NCBI GenBank assembly: GCA_016786525.1
Contig: JAEUVW010000209.1
Location: forward strand, 1-15,660
DNA length: 15,660 nt
Reading direction: 5' to 3'
Origin: Chitinophagaceae bacterium
GTDB lineage: Bacteria > Bacteroidota > Bacteroidia > Chitinophagales > Chitinophagaceae
The position numbers and the translations under genes were made by a program. The notes below the pieces were generated by a model, which had not been told where the DNA came from, ran no database searches, and saw only the letters and a program-made list of their open reading frames with translations. Positions 1 through 5,502 of the stretch are shown here, piece by piece. Every line of letters begins with the position of its first letter. Positions within the stretch are counted from its first letter, which is position 1.

Positions 1-1027
1 CCAGCAGGGAAATTGTTTTTACCGCTGCTTTCTTTTTGGGGCTGAAGGCCCCCGGGAGCAGCCATTCGGCAATGAGCAGCAGCAGGGCTGCGAGCAGGAA
101 GTACTGGAAATAACTGATATAATTGGCATAGACTACAGAGCCCAGGTTGCGCTGCTCCATACCATCTATTTCTTCGAGTATCCGGTTAGCGGCAGCATCC
201 GTATTGCCCATCAGGGTATAGGTACCGTTGCCTGCGGCAGCGATGCTTTTGAGCTCTGCCTCGTTCAGCTTGGTGATCACAGGCTCTCCTTTTTCGTCCA
301 GCTTGGCGCTGTTGGTGGCGGGGTCGAACAGTTGTGTGCCCTGCGGTGAACCAATACCTATGGTATGTACAATGGCTCCGCCTTCTACCGCCTCTTTCAC
401 TTTAGCCAGTGCCGTTTCGTCGTGGTCTTCCCCGTCTGAGATCAGGATAATGGATTTGAATTTTCTTTCTTTACTGCTGAAGGATTTGTTTGCCAGGTCG
501 ATGGCGTCGCCGATCACAGTGCCCTGCGTAGGCACCATATCCGGGCTTACTGTCTGCAAAAGCAGTTTAAGAGCGCTGTAGTCGATGGTCAGCGGAACCT
601 GCAGGTAGCTGCGGCCCGCAAAGATGACCAGGCCGACCCTGTCGCTGCTCATTTTATCGGTCAGGCGTTCTATAAATTGTTTGGCGCGGGTAAGCCTGTC
701 GGGTTGTATGTCCCTGGCCAGCATGCTTTTGCTGACGTCCAGCGCGATCATGACATCCACGCCTTTCCTTTGTACCGTTTCCGTGGTGCCGCCTTTCTGC
801 AGGTTGGCACAGCCGATGATGATGAAGAGCAGTGCCAGGCCCATCAGCACAAACTTAAAGGTATGGCGTGCCGGAATATACCCCAGTATCTGCTGTTGTA
901 CGACAGAGGGAGTACCCAATTGGCTTACCTTTTTGCGGCGCCAGTACAGCACGCCGGCAAATAAGGCAATCAGCAACGGTATCAGTACCAGGGCGCCCAG
1001 GTAAGCAGCATATTGAAAACGAAGCAT
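1..1027 (-). CDS. batB: BatB-like von Willebrand factor A membrane protein (C-terminus cut by window edge)
   Basis: Translating the minus strand from the ATG at 1027 gives 342 uninterrupted codons with no stop before the window edge. Hydrophobic segments lie at about residues 8-28, 57-75 and 306-324, the usual BatA/BatB arrangement of two N-terminal helices, a VWA domain and a C-terminal helix. The VWA metal site (MIDAS) is visible as DVSKS at 97-101, with the later acidic loop SDGED at 197-201. The segments VIFAGRSYLQVPLTIDY (134-150) and TQGTVIGDAIDLA (167-179) fit BatB better than BatA, which usually reads DGTAIG. Bat proteins form a membrane-associated complex linked to stress or aerotolerance and are often encoded with MoxR ATPases; their molecular role is poorly known. 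Oddly, no batA lies just upstream: the gene starts its own transcript, divergent from a lipoprotein gene. Family confidence is high; BatB versus BatA is inferred from motifs. Confidence 0.9.
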   Translation of the reverse strand, partial: MLRFQYAAYLGALVLIPLLIALFAGVLYWRRKKVSQLGTPSVVQQQILGYIPARHTFKFVLMGLALLFIIIGCANLQKGGTTETVQRKGVDVMIALDVSKSMLARDIQPDRLTRAKQFIERLTDKMSSDRVGLVIFAGRSYLQVPLTIDYSALKLLLQTVSPDMVPTQGTVIGDAIDLANKSFSSKERKFKSIILISDGEDHDETALAKVKEAVEGGAIVHTIGIGSPQGTQLFDPATNSAKLDEKGEPVITKLNEAELKSIAAAGNGTYTLMGNTDAAANRILEEIDGMEQRNLGSVVYANYISYFQYFLLAALLLLIAEWLLPGAFSPKKKAAVKTISLL

Positions 1028-1047
1028 AGATCAGTTCTTAACCTTCG

Positions 1048-1055
1048 CAAAAATA
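1048..1055 (-). promoter_or_regulatory. Candidate Bacteroidota -7 element for batB
   Basis: On the minus strand the sequence reads TATTTTTG, matching the Bacteroidota -7 consensus TAnnTTTG, about 20 bases ahead of the batB ATG. The expected upstream TTG about 19 bases away is replaced by TTT, so the match is partial. It implies a very short 5' leader. Confidence 0.4.
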
Positions 1056-1147
1056 ACCGGGAAATGTTCTTATGAAATTGTAAGATGGGTTTTTTATTGA
1101 TTTTTAACAAGCAATACCCTTCTGCAGTCTTCATGAAAGAAAAAATG

Positions 1148-1155
1148 TACATTTG
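1148..1155 (+). promoter_or_regulatory. Candidate -7 element for the lipoprotein pair
   Basis: TACATTTG matches TAnnTTTG and lies 22 bases ahead of the ATG at 1178. I see no TTG at the expected upstream distance. If used, transcription would start near 1161, which would exclude the upstream in-frame ATGs at 1085, 1133 and 1145 and support 1178 as the start. Confidence 0.35.
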
Positions 1156-1177
1156 TGGGTATCCCTGTTCTTTTGCC

Positions 1178-1687
1178 ATGAACTCCATAAACAGAATCCT
1201 GATGCTGCTGGGCTTGCCCTGCGCAGCCTTATTCATCCCATCCTGCCGCTGCGGGGGCTGTGACGATATCTATACCACCAAAGGGGCCAGGCTAATGGTC
1301 CATACCCCGCTGATTAACCTGCCCAATACCTACCCGAAAGCGGTATTGTCTGTCAGGGACTCCGTAGTCATCTCAAAGGGAGACCGGCGCTGTATGAATA
1401 AAGATCTGAAAGTCTGCCTGCAGGACGGCCTGGTAGCGAAGCGGCTCACGCTGGTATGCAAGCGTGATCTTCAATTGACGACGGGTTCGATACCGGCAGG
1501 CACGGACTTGTTCGGGCAGCCGGATATTGCGGAGGAGAAAGCATATTCCCCGATGTCGGAAGCTATATGGACGGTGGTTTTAAAGCCGGCTGCTGCTTTT
1601 GATACCGGAACTTATACCTTTATCCTGTCCGGGGCAACAAAGGACGGGGTAGCCATACGCGATACCGGATTTATTGTATGCAGGTAA
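1178..1687 (+). CDS. Small cysteine-rich lipoprotein, paralogue of the next gene
   Basis: The product is 169 residues. I chose the ATG at 1178 because it gives a classic lipoprotein signal peptide: a short basic start, a hydrophobic core and the lipobox IPSC, with lipidated Cys at residue 23. In-frame ATGs at 1133 and 1145 would add 11-15 residues. The mature protein opens with a CxCxxC cluster and has further cysteines (MNKDLKVC, LTLVC, and one second from the C-terminus). It aligns with the following gene through a shared pattern: C-x2-DGL near the middle, L-x-V-x-C, a P-x2-TDL motif, then G-x-Y-x-F-x-L-x-G-x-TK-x-G-x2-I-x-D-x-G near the end. I do not recognise the family. The repeated VL/V-x-D layout suggests a beta-rich extracytoplasmic fold. 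The gene ends inside the next one, with a ten-base overlap, so the two are probably translated together. Confidence 0.75.
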   Translation: MNSINRILMLLGLPCAALFIPSCRCGGCDDIYTTKGARLMVHTPLINLPNTYPKAVLSVRDSVVISKGDRRCMNKDLKVCLQDGLVAKRLTLVCKRDLQLTTGSIPAGTDLFGQPDIAEEKAYSPMSEAIWTVVLKPAAAFDTGTYTFILSGATKDGVAIRDTGFIVCR

Positions 1688-2205
1688 AGACAACATTTCC
1701 CCGGCTGCGGATGTACTTCCCCTTGCTGCTTGCTGTGGGCACAGCTTTGTGTTTTCAGGCCTGCCGGAAATGCAAAGCCGGTTGCGATACCGTATTTACG
1801 GTAAATGGGGCTGCACTTGCGTTCAGCGATACGATGGTCGCGCTGAGCCGGGCATCGGCTGTGACGACCATATCCATAGATCCTATAGTGGCGAAACGGA
1901 AAACGGACCGCAACTGTACATATGAGAATGAAGTGAGCTGTATGGAAGACGGCCTGGATGTACACGAGCTGAGCGTATACTGCAATAAGGAGCTGGTGCT
2001 GGGCGGCAAGAGCTACCCGATGAATACGGACCTGTTGCAGGTGCCGGAACTGGTACGGGAGGCTACAGGCACTACTTCAAAGCTTCCCTATATCCTGCTG
2101 CAGACAGACCCTGCTTTCCCGAAGGGACGCTACCATTTCCTGCTGCAGGGGAAGACCAAAGAGGGGAAAGATATTGAGGACATAGGCGTGATCAGTTGGG
2201 AATAG
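1678..2205 (+). CDS. Small cysteine-rich lipoprotein, second of a tandem pair
   Basis: The product is 175 residues from the ATG at 1678, or 164 from the ATG at 1711. Both starts give a lipoprotein signal ending FQAC, with Cys29 (long form) as the lipidation site. I favour 1678 because the overlap with the preceding stop codon suggests translational coupling. The mature N-terminus has a CxxCxxxC cluster, and more cysteines occur at VSC and VYC. The C-terminal half closely follows its neighbour: DGLDV, PMNTDL, then GRYHFLLQGKTKEGKDIEDIG. The +2 to +4 positions after the lipid Cys are R-K-C, not acidic, so the Bacteroidota surface-export signal for lipoproteins is not evident. A periplasm-facing anchor is inferred. 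Function is unknown; the pair looks like an old gene duplication. Confidence 0.75.
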   Translation: MQVKTTFPRLRMYFPLLLAVGTALCFQACRKCKAGCDTVFTVNGAALAFSDTMVALSRASAVTTISIDPIVAKRKTDRNCTYENEVSCMEDGLDVHELSVYCNKELVLGGKSYPMNTDLLQVPELVREATGTTSKLPYILLQTDPAFPKGRYHFLLQGKTKEGKDIEDIGVISWE

Positions 2206-2516
2206 GGCAGGCTGAGCTATTTTGCCTGCTTCGCTTCTCCCGGCCTGAAGGAAGTGCAGGCCTGCCTCCTCCGGAGCCCTGTATAGAGCGGGCTGCGAAG
2301 TCTTCCCGTGCAGTTTCATGATTTCTTTTTTCGGTAGGTATAGCCCGTTTTTGGATGGTGTCTATGCCATGATGCAGTAAAGTATTGCCCGCCGGGCGGC
2401 GCAGCAGGACGGTATTTTCTTGTGCACAAACCGGGCAGGCAGGGCAATTGCTGCTTTTGTAAAAAGTGGTGTTCTTTCGGGCAGGTGCTGTGTGTTTTTG
2501 CTGTTGCTACAGGGGT
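2206..2516. other. Intergenic region between converging lipoprotein and DinB genes
   Basis: I see no supported gene in these 311 bases. Just after the lipoprotein stop, GCAGGC (2207-2212) can pair with GCCTGC (2224-2229), and another GCAGGCCTGC palindrome follows near 2256. None is followed by a clear T-tract, so a terminator is only possible. Short open frames here have no recognisable motifs. Confidence 0.5.
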
Positions 2517-2981
2517 TTACTGCATCATTTTACGGATCAGCACAATCTGTCCCAGGTGGTAATAGCTGTGTTCGATCACGCCTTCGATATTCCGCAGGTA
2601 AGTCCCGTATTGCGCTTTCACAAAGGGGCTGTCCAAAATGCGGTCTTCCAGGCCGGCCACAGCCTGCGCAAAGAGCTCCGCATGCTGCAGCAGGGTAGCC
2701 ACCAGCTCTTTCCAGGCCGCTTCAGACTCCAGCAGCGGCAGCTCAAAACTGAATTGGTCGCTGATGTCCAGCGGACCGCCGTTCAGCACCTTCAGCAGTC
2801 CGTCCAGGTAGTAGTTGATATGGTAAGTCAGTGCCGCGATGGTATTCAATTCGCCGGTTTTGTGCAGCGCCTGTTCCAGGGCAAGGTCCTGCAACTGGTC
2901 TTTATAATTCGTGTTCGCGATCCATTTCCCGTCCAGGAATACTTCGCGCAAGCGTCCTGCCAGGTAAGTCGTTCTATCCAT
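2517..2981 (-). CDS. DinB/YfiT-superfamily four-helix-bundle protein
   Basis: The product is 154 residues, the usual size for this superfamily. The metal-binding His triad is visible: His54 in TYHINYYLDGL, and His138 and His142 in EHSYYHLGQI, the characteristic H-x3-H followed by QI. The predicted fold is mostly helical. Members are often annotated as damage-inducible DinB proteins. Known relatives include metal-dependent thiol transferases such as bacillithiol or mycothiol transferases, but the substrate cannot be read from this sequence. The ATG at 2981 overlaps the end of a 57-residue membrane protein gene by eight bases, so the two are probably co-transcribed. There is no link to DNA polymerase IV, which is also called DinB. 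Superfamily assignment is firm; function is open. Confidence 0.87.
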   Translation of the reverse strand: MDRTTYLAGRLREVFLDGKWIANTNYKDQLQDLALEQALHKTGELNTIAALTYHINYYLDGLLKVLNGGPLDISDQFSFELPLLESEAAWKELVATLLQHAELFAQAVAGLEDRILDSPFVKAQYGTYLRNIEGVIEHSYYHLGQIVLIRKMMQ

Positions 2982-3147
2982 TGTTCCGGCGTAATCGTCC
3001 TGTAAAATAAAATAAATTCAGCAGCAGGGTAGCGACATTGACCGTGCGGGCAAAGGGTGGGGCGCCTGCCGGCCAGACCTGCCCGAGCAGGACCAGCAGG
3101 TTGAGCAGGATCAGTGCAGAGAGGACCAGTTTACGGTATTTGTTCAT
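2974..3147 (-). CDS. 57-residue membrane protein with two predicted helices
   Basis: The minus strand from ATG 3147 encodes 57 residues ending at a TAG inside the first codons of the DinB-like gene. The sequence starts MNKYRKLVLSALILLNLLVL, then a short Pro/Gly/Ala loop, a second hydrophobic stretch (about residues 38-49) and a basic end, FTGRLRRNNG. Basic residues at both ends and two hydrophobic stretches suggest a hairpin membrane protein with both termini in the cytoplasm. It is shorter than most automatic gene-calling cut-offs. Support comes from the eight-base overlap with the next gene, the -7-like element about 30 bases upstream and the coherent membrane topology. I know no family for it. 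It may help or anchor the DinB-like protein, but that is guesswork. Confidence 0.65.
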   Translation of the reverse strand: MNKYRKLVLSALILLNLLVLLGQVWPAGAPPFARTVNVATLLLNLFYFTGRLRRNNG

Positions 3148-3176
3148 ATTTTCCTTTTGCCGGATTCCAGGCTATT

Positions 3177-3184
3177 CAAAAATA
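3177..3184 (-). promoter_or_regulatory. Candidate -7 element for the small membrane protein/DinB operon
   Basis: The minus strand reads TATTTTTG, a match to TAnnTTTG, 29 bases ahead of the ATG at 3147. It sits between the two arms of an inverted repeat (CCGGATT at 3160-3166, AATCCGG from about 3189). No clear TTG lies at the upstream position. Confidence 0.4.
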
Positions 3185-3374
3185 CCGGTAAAAATCCGGA
3201 TTCTTTATTTTTGCTGCCTCTTTGTGACCGGCCTGATGCTCGTAAGCCTGGCCTTAAAAGGGCGGAATTGCCTTGTTTTTGAGTAAAAAAACCACCTGCT
3301 GTAAAATAATTTTGCAATTCTGATACTGAAAATCAATTATTTGCAAACACTGCTCAAAAAAAGTGCATTAATTC

Positions 3375-3406
3375 TTTGGTTGAAATAAACAAGGCCTGTA
3401 CCTTTG
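3375..3406 (+). promoter_or_regulatory. Promoter of the rplM-rpsI-rpsB-tsf cluster
   Basis: TTTG at 3375-3378 and TACCTTTG at 3399-3406 match the Bacteroidota -33 (TTG) and -7 (TAnnTTTG) elements, with 20 bases between them. Transcription would begin near 3413, giving a leader of about 85 bases before rplM. The leader contains a small hairpin (TTCTG at 3450-3454 with CAGAA at 3458-3462). A second -7-like sequence, TAATTTTG, lies at 3307-3314 but lacks a partner. The rest of the region from 3148 to here holds no gene I can support. Confidence 0.7.
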
Positions 3407-3497
3407 CGTCCCGTTTTGAAAAGAATGAATTTTTCCCGATCAGGATGAGTTCTGTTTCAGAAGGAAATTATTTACGCATTTTATATTACACAAAATA

Positions 3498-3938
3498 ATG
3501 AGACACCTTAGCTTCAAAACCAAATCGGCAAACGAAAGCATCGTTGTGCGCGAATGGTACACTGTGGATGCCACTAACCAGACCCTGGGTCGTATGGCTT
3601 CTAAAATTGCTCACGTGCTGCGTGGCAAAAACAAACCTTACTATACTCCTCACTTCGATTGCGGCGACTACGTGATCGTGCTGAACTCCGGTAAAGTAGT
3701 ATTGACCGGTAACAAGCTGGAAGATAAAGAATACCAGACTTTCTCCGGCCACCCCGGCGGACAAAAGATCGAAATGGCGAAAAACCTGATCGTTCGTCGT
3801 CCGAACCTGATGATCGAGCGCGCTGTAAAAGGTATGCTGCCTAAAAACCGCCTCGGCCGCGCTATGGCGAAAAAACTGTTCGTTTATGAAGAAGCAACTC
3901 ATCCTCATACCGCACAACAACCCAAAGAACTTAAATAA
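3498..3938 (+). CDS. rplM: 50S ribosomal protein L13
   Basis: The product is 146 residues, close to the 142 of the E. coli protein. Family hallmarks appear in order: YTVDATNQTLGRMAS (21-35), CGDYVIVLNSGKVVLTGNK (55-73), FSGHPGG (82-88), then ERAVKGMLPKNRLGR (107-121) and FVYEEATHPHTAQQPKEL near the end. L13 binds 23S rRNA early in large-subunit assembly. The gene heads the cluster and is followed after 30 bases by rpsI, the pairing found in most bacteria. No Shine-Dalgarno sequence is seen ahead of the ATG; the upstream bases are A/T-rich, as usual for Bacteroidota. Confidence 0.98.
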   Translation: MRHLSFKTKSANESIVVREWYTVDATNQTLGRMASKIAHVLRGKNKPYYTPHFDCGDYVIVLNSGKVVLTGNKLEDKEYQTFSGHPGGQKIEMAKNLIVRRPNLMIERAVKGMLPKNRLGRAMAKKLFVYEEATHPHTAQQPKELK

Positions 3939-3968
3939 TTTTTTACCCAAGACATTATCATAAATTAA

Positions 3969-4358
3969 ATGGAAAAGCAAAAAAACGCCGTTGGTCGCCG
4001 TAAAGAAGCCGTAGCTCGCGTATACCTGAGTAAAGGTGCCGGTGCCATCACGGTCAACGAAAAAGAATACAAAGCTTATTTCCCCATCATGTACCTCCAG
4101 AATCAGGTGGAGCTGCCGCTGAAAACCATCGAAGCGATCGATGCGTTTGATGTAGTGGTCACTGTAGCCGGTGGAGGCCCTAAAGGACAGGCTGAGGCGA
4201 TTAAAATGGGTATTGCCCGTGCGCTGTGCGAAGTGAATCCGGAATACAGGCCCGCGCTGAAACATGCCGGTCTGATGACCCGCGATTCCCGCTCTGTAGA
4301 ACGTAAGAAATTCGGTAAACGCAAAGCACGTCGTAGCTTCCAGTTCTCTAAACGTTAA
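3969..4358 (+). CDS. rpsI: 30S ribosomal protein S9
   Basis: The product is 129 residues (E. coli 130). It has the N-terminal NAVGRRKEAVARVYL motif (6-20), the central VVTVAGGGPKGQAEAIKMGI segment and the basic C-terminal tail KKFGKRKARRSFQFSKR. The final SKR is the conserved end that reaches the P-site tRNA anticodon loop in the ribosome. The gene lies 30 bases after rplM with no terminator between them, so the two are co-transcribed. The 84-base gap to rpsB contains a strong hairpin (separate entry). Confidence 0.98.
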   Translation: MEKQKNAVGRRKEAVARVYLSKGAGAITVNEKEYKAYFPIMYLQNQVELPLKTIEAIDAFDVVVTVAGGGPKGQAEAIKMGIARALCEVNPEYRPALKHAGLMTRDSRSVERKKFGKRKARRSFQFSKR

Positions 4359-4368
4359 TACTGCGCAG

Positions 4369-4391
4369 GGTTGTCCGGTCTCCGGGCAGCC
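4369..4391 (+). promoter_or_regulatory. Strong hairpin between rpsI and rpsB, candidate S2 leader element
   Basis: GGTTGTCCGG (4369-4378) pairs with CCGGGCAGCC (4382-4391): ten base pairs, two of them G-U, around a three-base loop. It lies 11 bases after rpsI and 51 before the rpsB ATG. Between the hairpin and rpsB is a perfect 16-base palindrome of seven A, TA, seven T (4403-4418). No T-run directly follows the stem, so it is a poor terminator. Position suggests mRNA processing or autoregulation by S2, which is known for rpsB leaders in other phyla. The role is inferred. Confidence 0.5.
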
Positions 4392-4442
4392 GCAAGAACC
4401 TCAAAAAAATATTTTTTTAAACATTATTCAATTATTCCGACA

Positions 4443-5384
4443 ATGGAAGAAAATAAAAGCCTTCATCAGCAACTTCTGGAAGCAGGCGTACACTTTGGTC
4501 ACCTGAAAAAGAAATGGAATCCTAAAATGTTGCCGTACATTTTTGCTGAAAAAAACGGTATCCACATCATTGACCTGAACAAAACGATCAGCGGTCTTGA
4601 AGAAGCTGCCGCAGCGCTGAAAGCAATTGCTAAAAGCGGTAAAAAGATCATGTTCGTCGCTACAAAAAAGCAAGCGAAAGAAATCGTTGCCGAAGCAGCA
4701 GCTTCCGTAAACATGCCTTTCGTTACAGAGCGTTGGTTGGGTGGTATGTTGACCAACTTCCAAACCATCCGCAAGAGCGTAAAGAAAATGCAGAGCATCC
4801 AGAAAATGCTCGACGACGGTACTATGGACAGCGTGACCAAAAAAGAGCGCCTGACCCTGAGCCGCAGCAAAGATAAAATGGAGAAAGTACTGGGCGGTAT
4901 CGCTCAGATGGGCCGTATCCCTGCCGCTTTGTTCATCGTGGATATCAGCCACGAGCACATCGCCCTGGCAGAAGCCAAGCGCCTCGGTATCTCTACCTTC
5001 GCTATGGTAGATACCAACTCCGATCCTTCAAAAGTGGATTTCGCAGTACCGGCGAATGACGATGCGACCAAATCAATCGCTATCATCACGAACTACATGA
5101 CTGCTGCCATCATGGAAGGTCTGCAGGAGCGTTCCCAGGCTAAAGAAAACGGTGAAGAAGAAGCTGCAGAAGTTGAAGAATCCAACACACGCGGTATGGA
5201 CATCAACGAAGACGACGATAAGAACGAACGTCGTGGCGGTGGTGGCGGCCGTAGCCGTACAGCTGGTGGCACTGCTACTGGCGGACGCGGTGGTGCAGGC
5301 CGTGGTGCCGGTGCCGGTCGTGGACCAGGCGGTGGCGGAAGCCGTCCCGGTGGTGGCGGAAGCCGTCCCGGAGGCAGCCGTTAA
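4443..5384 (+). CDS. rpsB: 30S ribosomal protein S2 with acidic and Gly/Arg-rich C-terminal extension
   Basis: The product is 313 residues, against 241 in E. coli. The ATG at 4443 is chosen because S2 homology begins there (LLEAGVHFGHLKKKWNPKM, 11-29); a TTG further upstream in frame would translate the intergenic hairpin. Core motifs follow: FAEKNGIHIIDL (34-45), MFVATKKQAK (70-79), ERWLGGMLTNFQTI (96-109), GRIPAALFIVD (157-167) and LGISTFAMVDTNSDP (181-195). The normal core ends near residue 228. An acidic stretch (about 235-262) follows, then 51 residues (263-313) almost entirely Gly, Arg, Ala, Ser and Pro, ending in two GGGGSRP-type units. S2 sits at the head-body junction of the small subunit and recruits S1. 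The tail resembles RGG boxes of RNA-binding proteins; that role is inferred. A hairpin pair separates this gene from tsf. Confidence 0.97.
   Translation: MEENKSLHQQLLEAGVHFGHLKKKWNPKMLPYIFAEKNGIHIIDLNKTISGLEEAAAALKAIAKSGKKIMFVATKKQAKEIVAEAAASVNMPFVTERWLGGMLTNFQTIRKSVKKMQSIQKMLDDGTMDSVTKKERLTLSRSKDKMEKVLGGIAQMGRIPAALFIVDISHEHIALAEAKRLGISTFAMVDTNSDPSKVDFAVPANDDATKSIAIITNYMTAAIMEGLQERSQAKENGEEEAAEVEESNTRGMDINEDDDKNERRGGGGGRSRTAGGTATGGRGGAGRGAGAGRGPGGGGSRPGGGGSRPGGSR
5331..5371 (+). repeat. Tandem 21-base repeat encoding the end of the S2 tail
   Basis: GGTGGCGGAAGCCGTCCCGG occurs at 5331-5350 and again at 5352-5371, a 21-base period that keeps frame and encodes repeated Gly-Gly-Gly-Ser-Arg-Pro-Gly. 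The exact nucleotide identity suggests a recent slippage duplication, so tail length may vary between strains. Confidence 0.85.
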
Positions 5385-5393
5385 GCTACTCTT

Positions 5394-5411
5394 TTTGAAG
5401 CCTGCTTCAAA
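5394..5411 (+). other. Small hairpin just after rpsB
   Basis: TTTGAAGC (5394-5401) can pair with GCTTCAAA (5404-5411), nine bases after the rpsB stop codon. The practical stem is seven base pairs with a four-base loop. No T-tract follows. It could stabilise the 3' end of rpsB mRNA. Confidence 0.45.
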
Positions 5412-5432
5412 TTGATAACAATAAGACTACAC

Positions 5433-5464
5433 TATTGAAAGCCCTTAACCGAGGGCTTTCAATA
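5433..5464 (+). terminator. 13-bp hairpin between rpsB and tsf, attenuator or processing site
   Basis: A perfect stem joins 5433-5445 to 5452-5464 (core GAAAGCCCT with AGGGCTTTC) around a six-base loop, 38 bases before tsf. There is no T-tract directly after the stem; a five-T run appears about 16 bases later. It may act as a partial terminator, lowering tsf relative to rpsB, or as an mRNA-end stabiliser. A hairpin at this point is also known in E. coli rpsB-tsf. Confidence 0.6.
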
Positions 5465-5502
5465 AATTTACATAATCCTGTTTTTATAAAAAATTCAAGC
5501 AA

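Noticed and set aside
1085..1177. Upstream starts for the first lipoprotein
   Set aside because: They place 31 or fewer extra residues before a well-formed lipoprotein signal peptide, and the -7-like element at 1148-1155 would lie inside the coding sequence.
2077..2319. 80-codon minus-strand frame over the end of the second lipoprotein gene
   Set aside because: More than half overlaps a supported gene; no motif, signal or operon context.
3486..4265. Long minus-strand open frame of 259 codons opposite rplM and rpsI
   Set aside because: It lies antisense to two certain ribosomal protein genes and has the Phe/His-rich composition produced by reading such codons backwards. No domain or start signal supports it.
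4371..4442. TTG start giving a longer S2
   Set aside because: It would add 24 residues with no S2 similarity and translate through the intergenic hairpin. The ATG at 4443 directly precedes conserved S2 sequence.
5229..5381. Frameshift or assembly error as the source of the Gly/Arg tail of S2
   Set aside because: The core, acidic linker and tail are in one frame with sensible codons and a TAA stop, and the tail's repeated GGX pattern would not arise from a random shifted frame. An independent sequence check is still useful.
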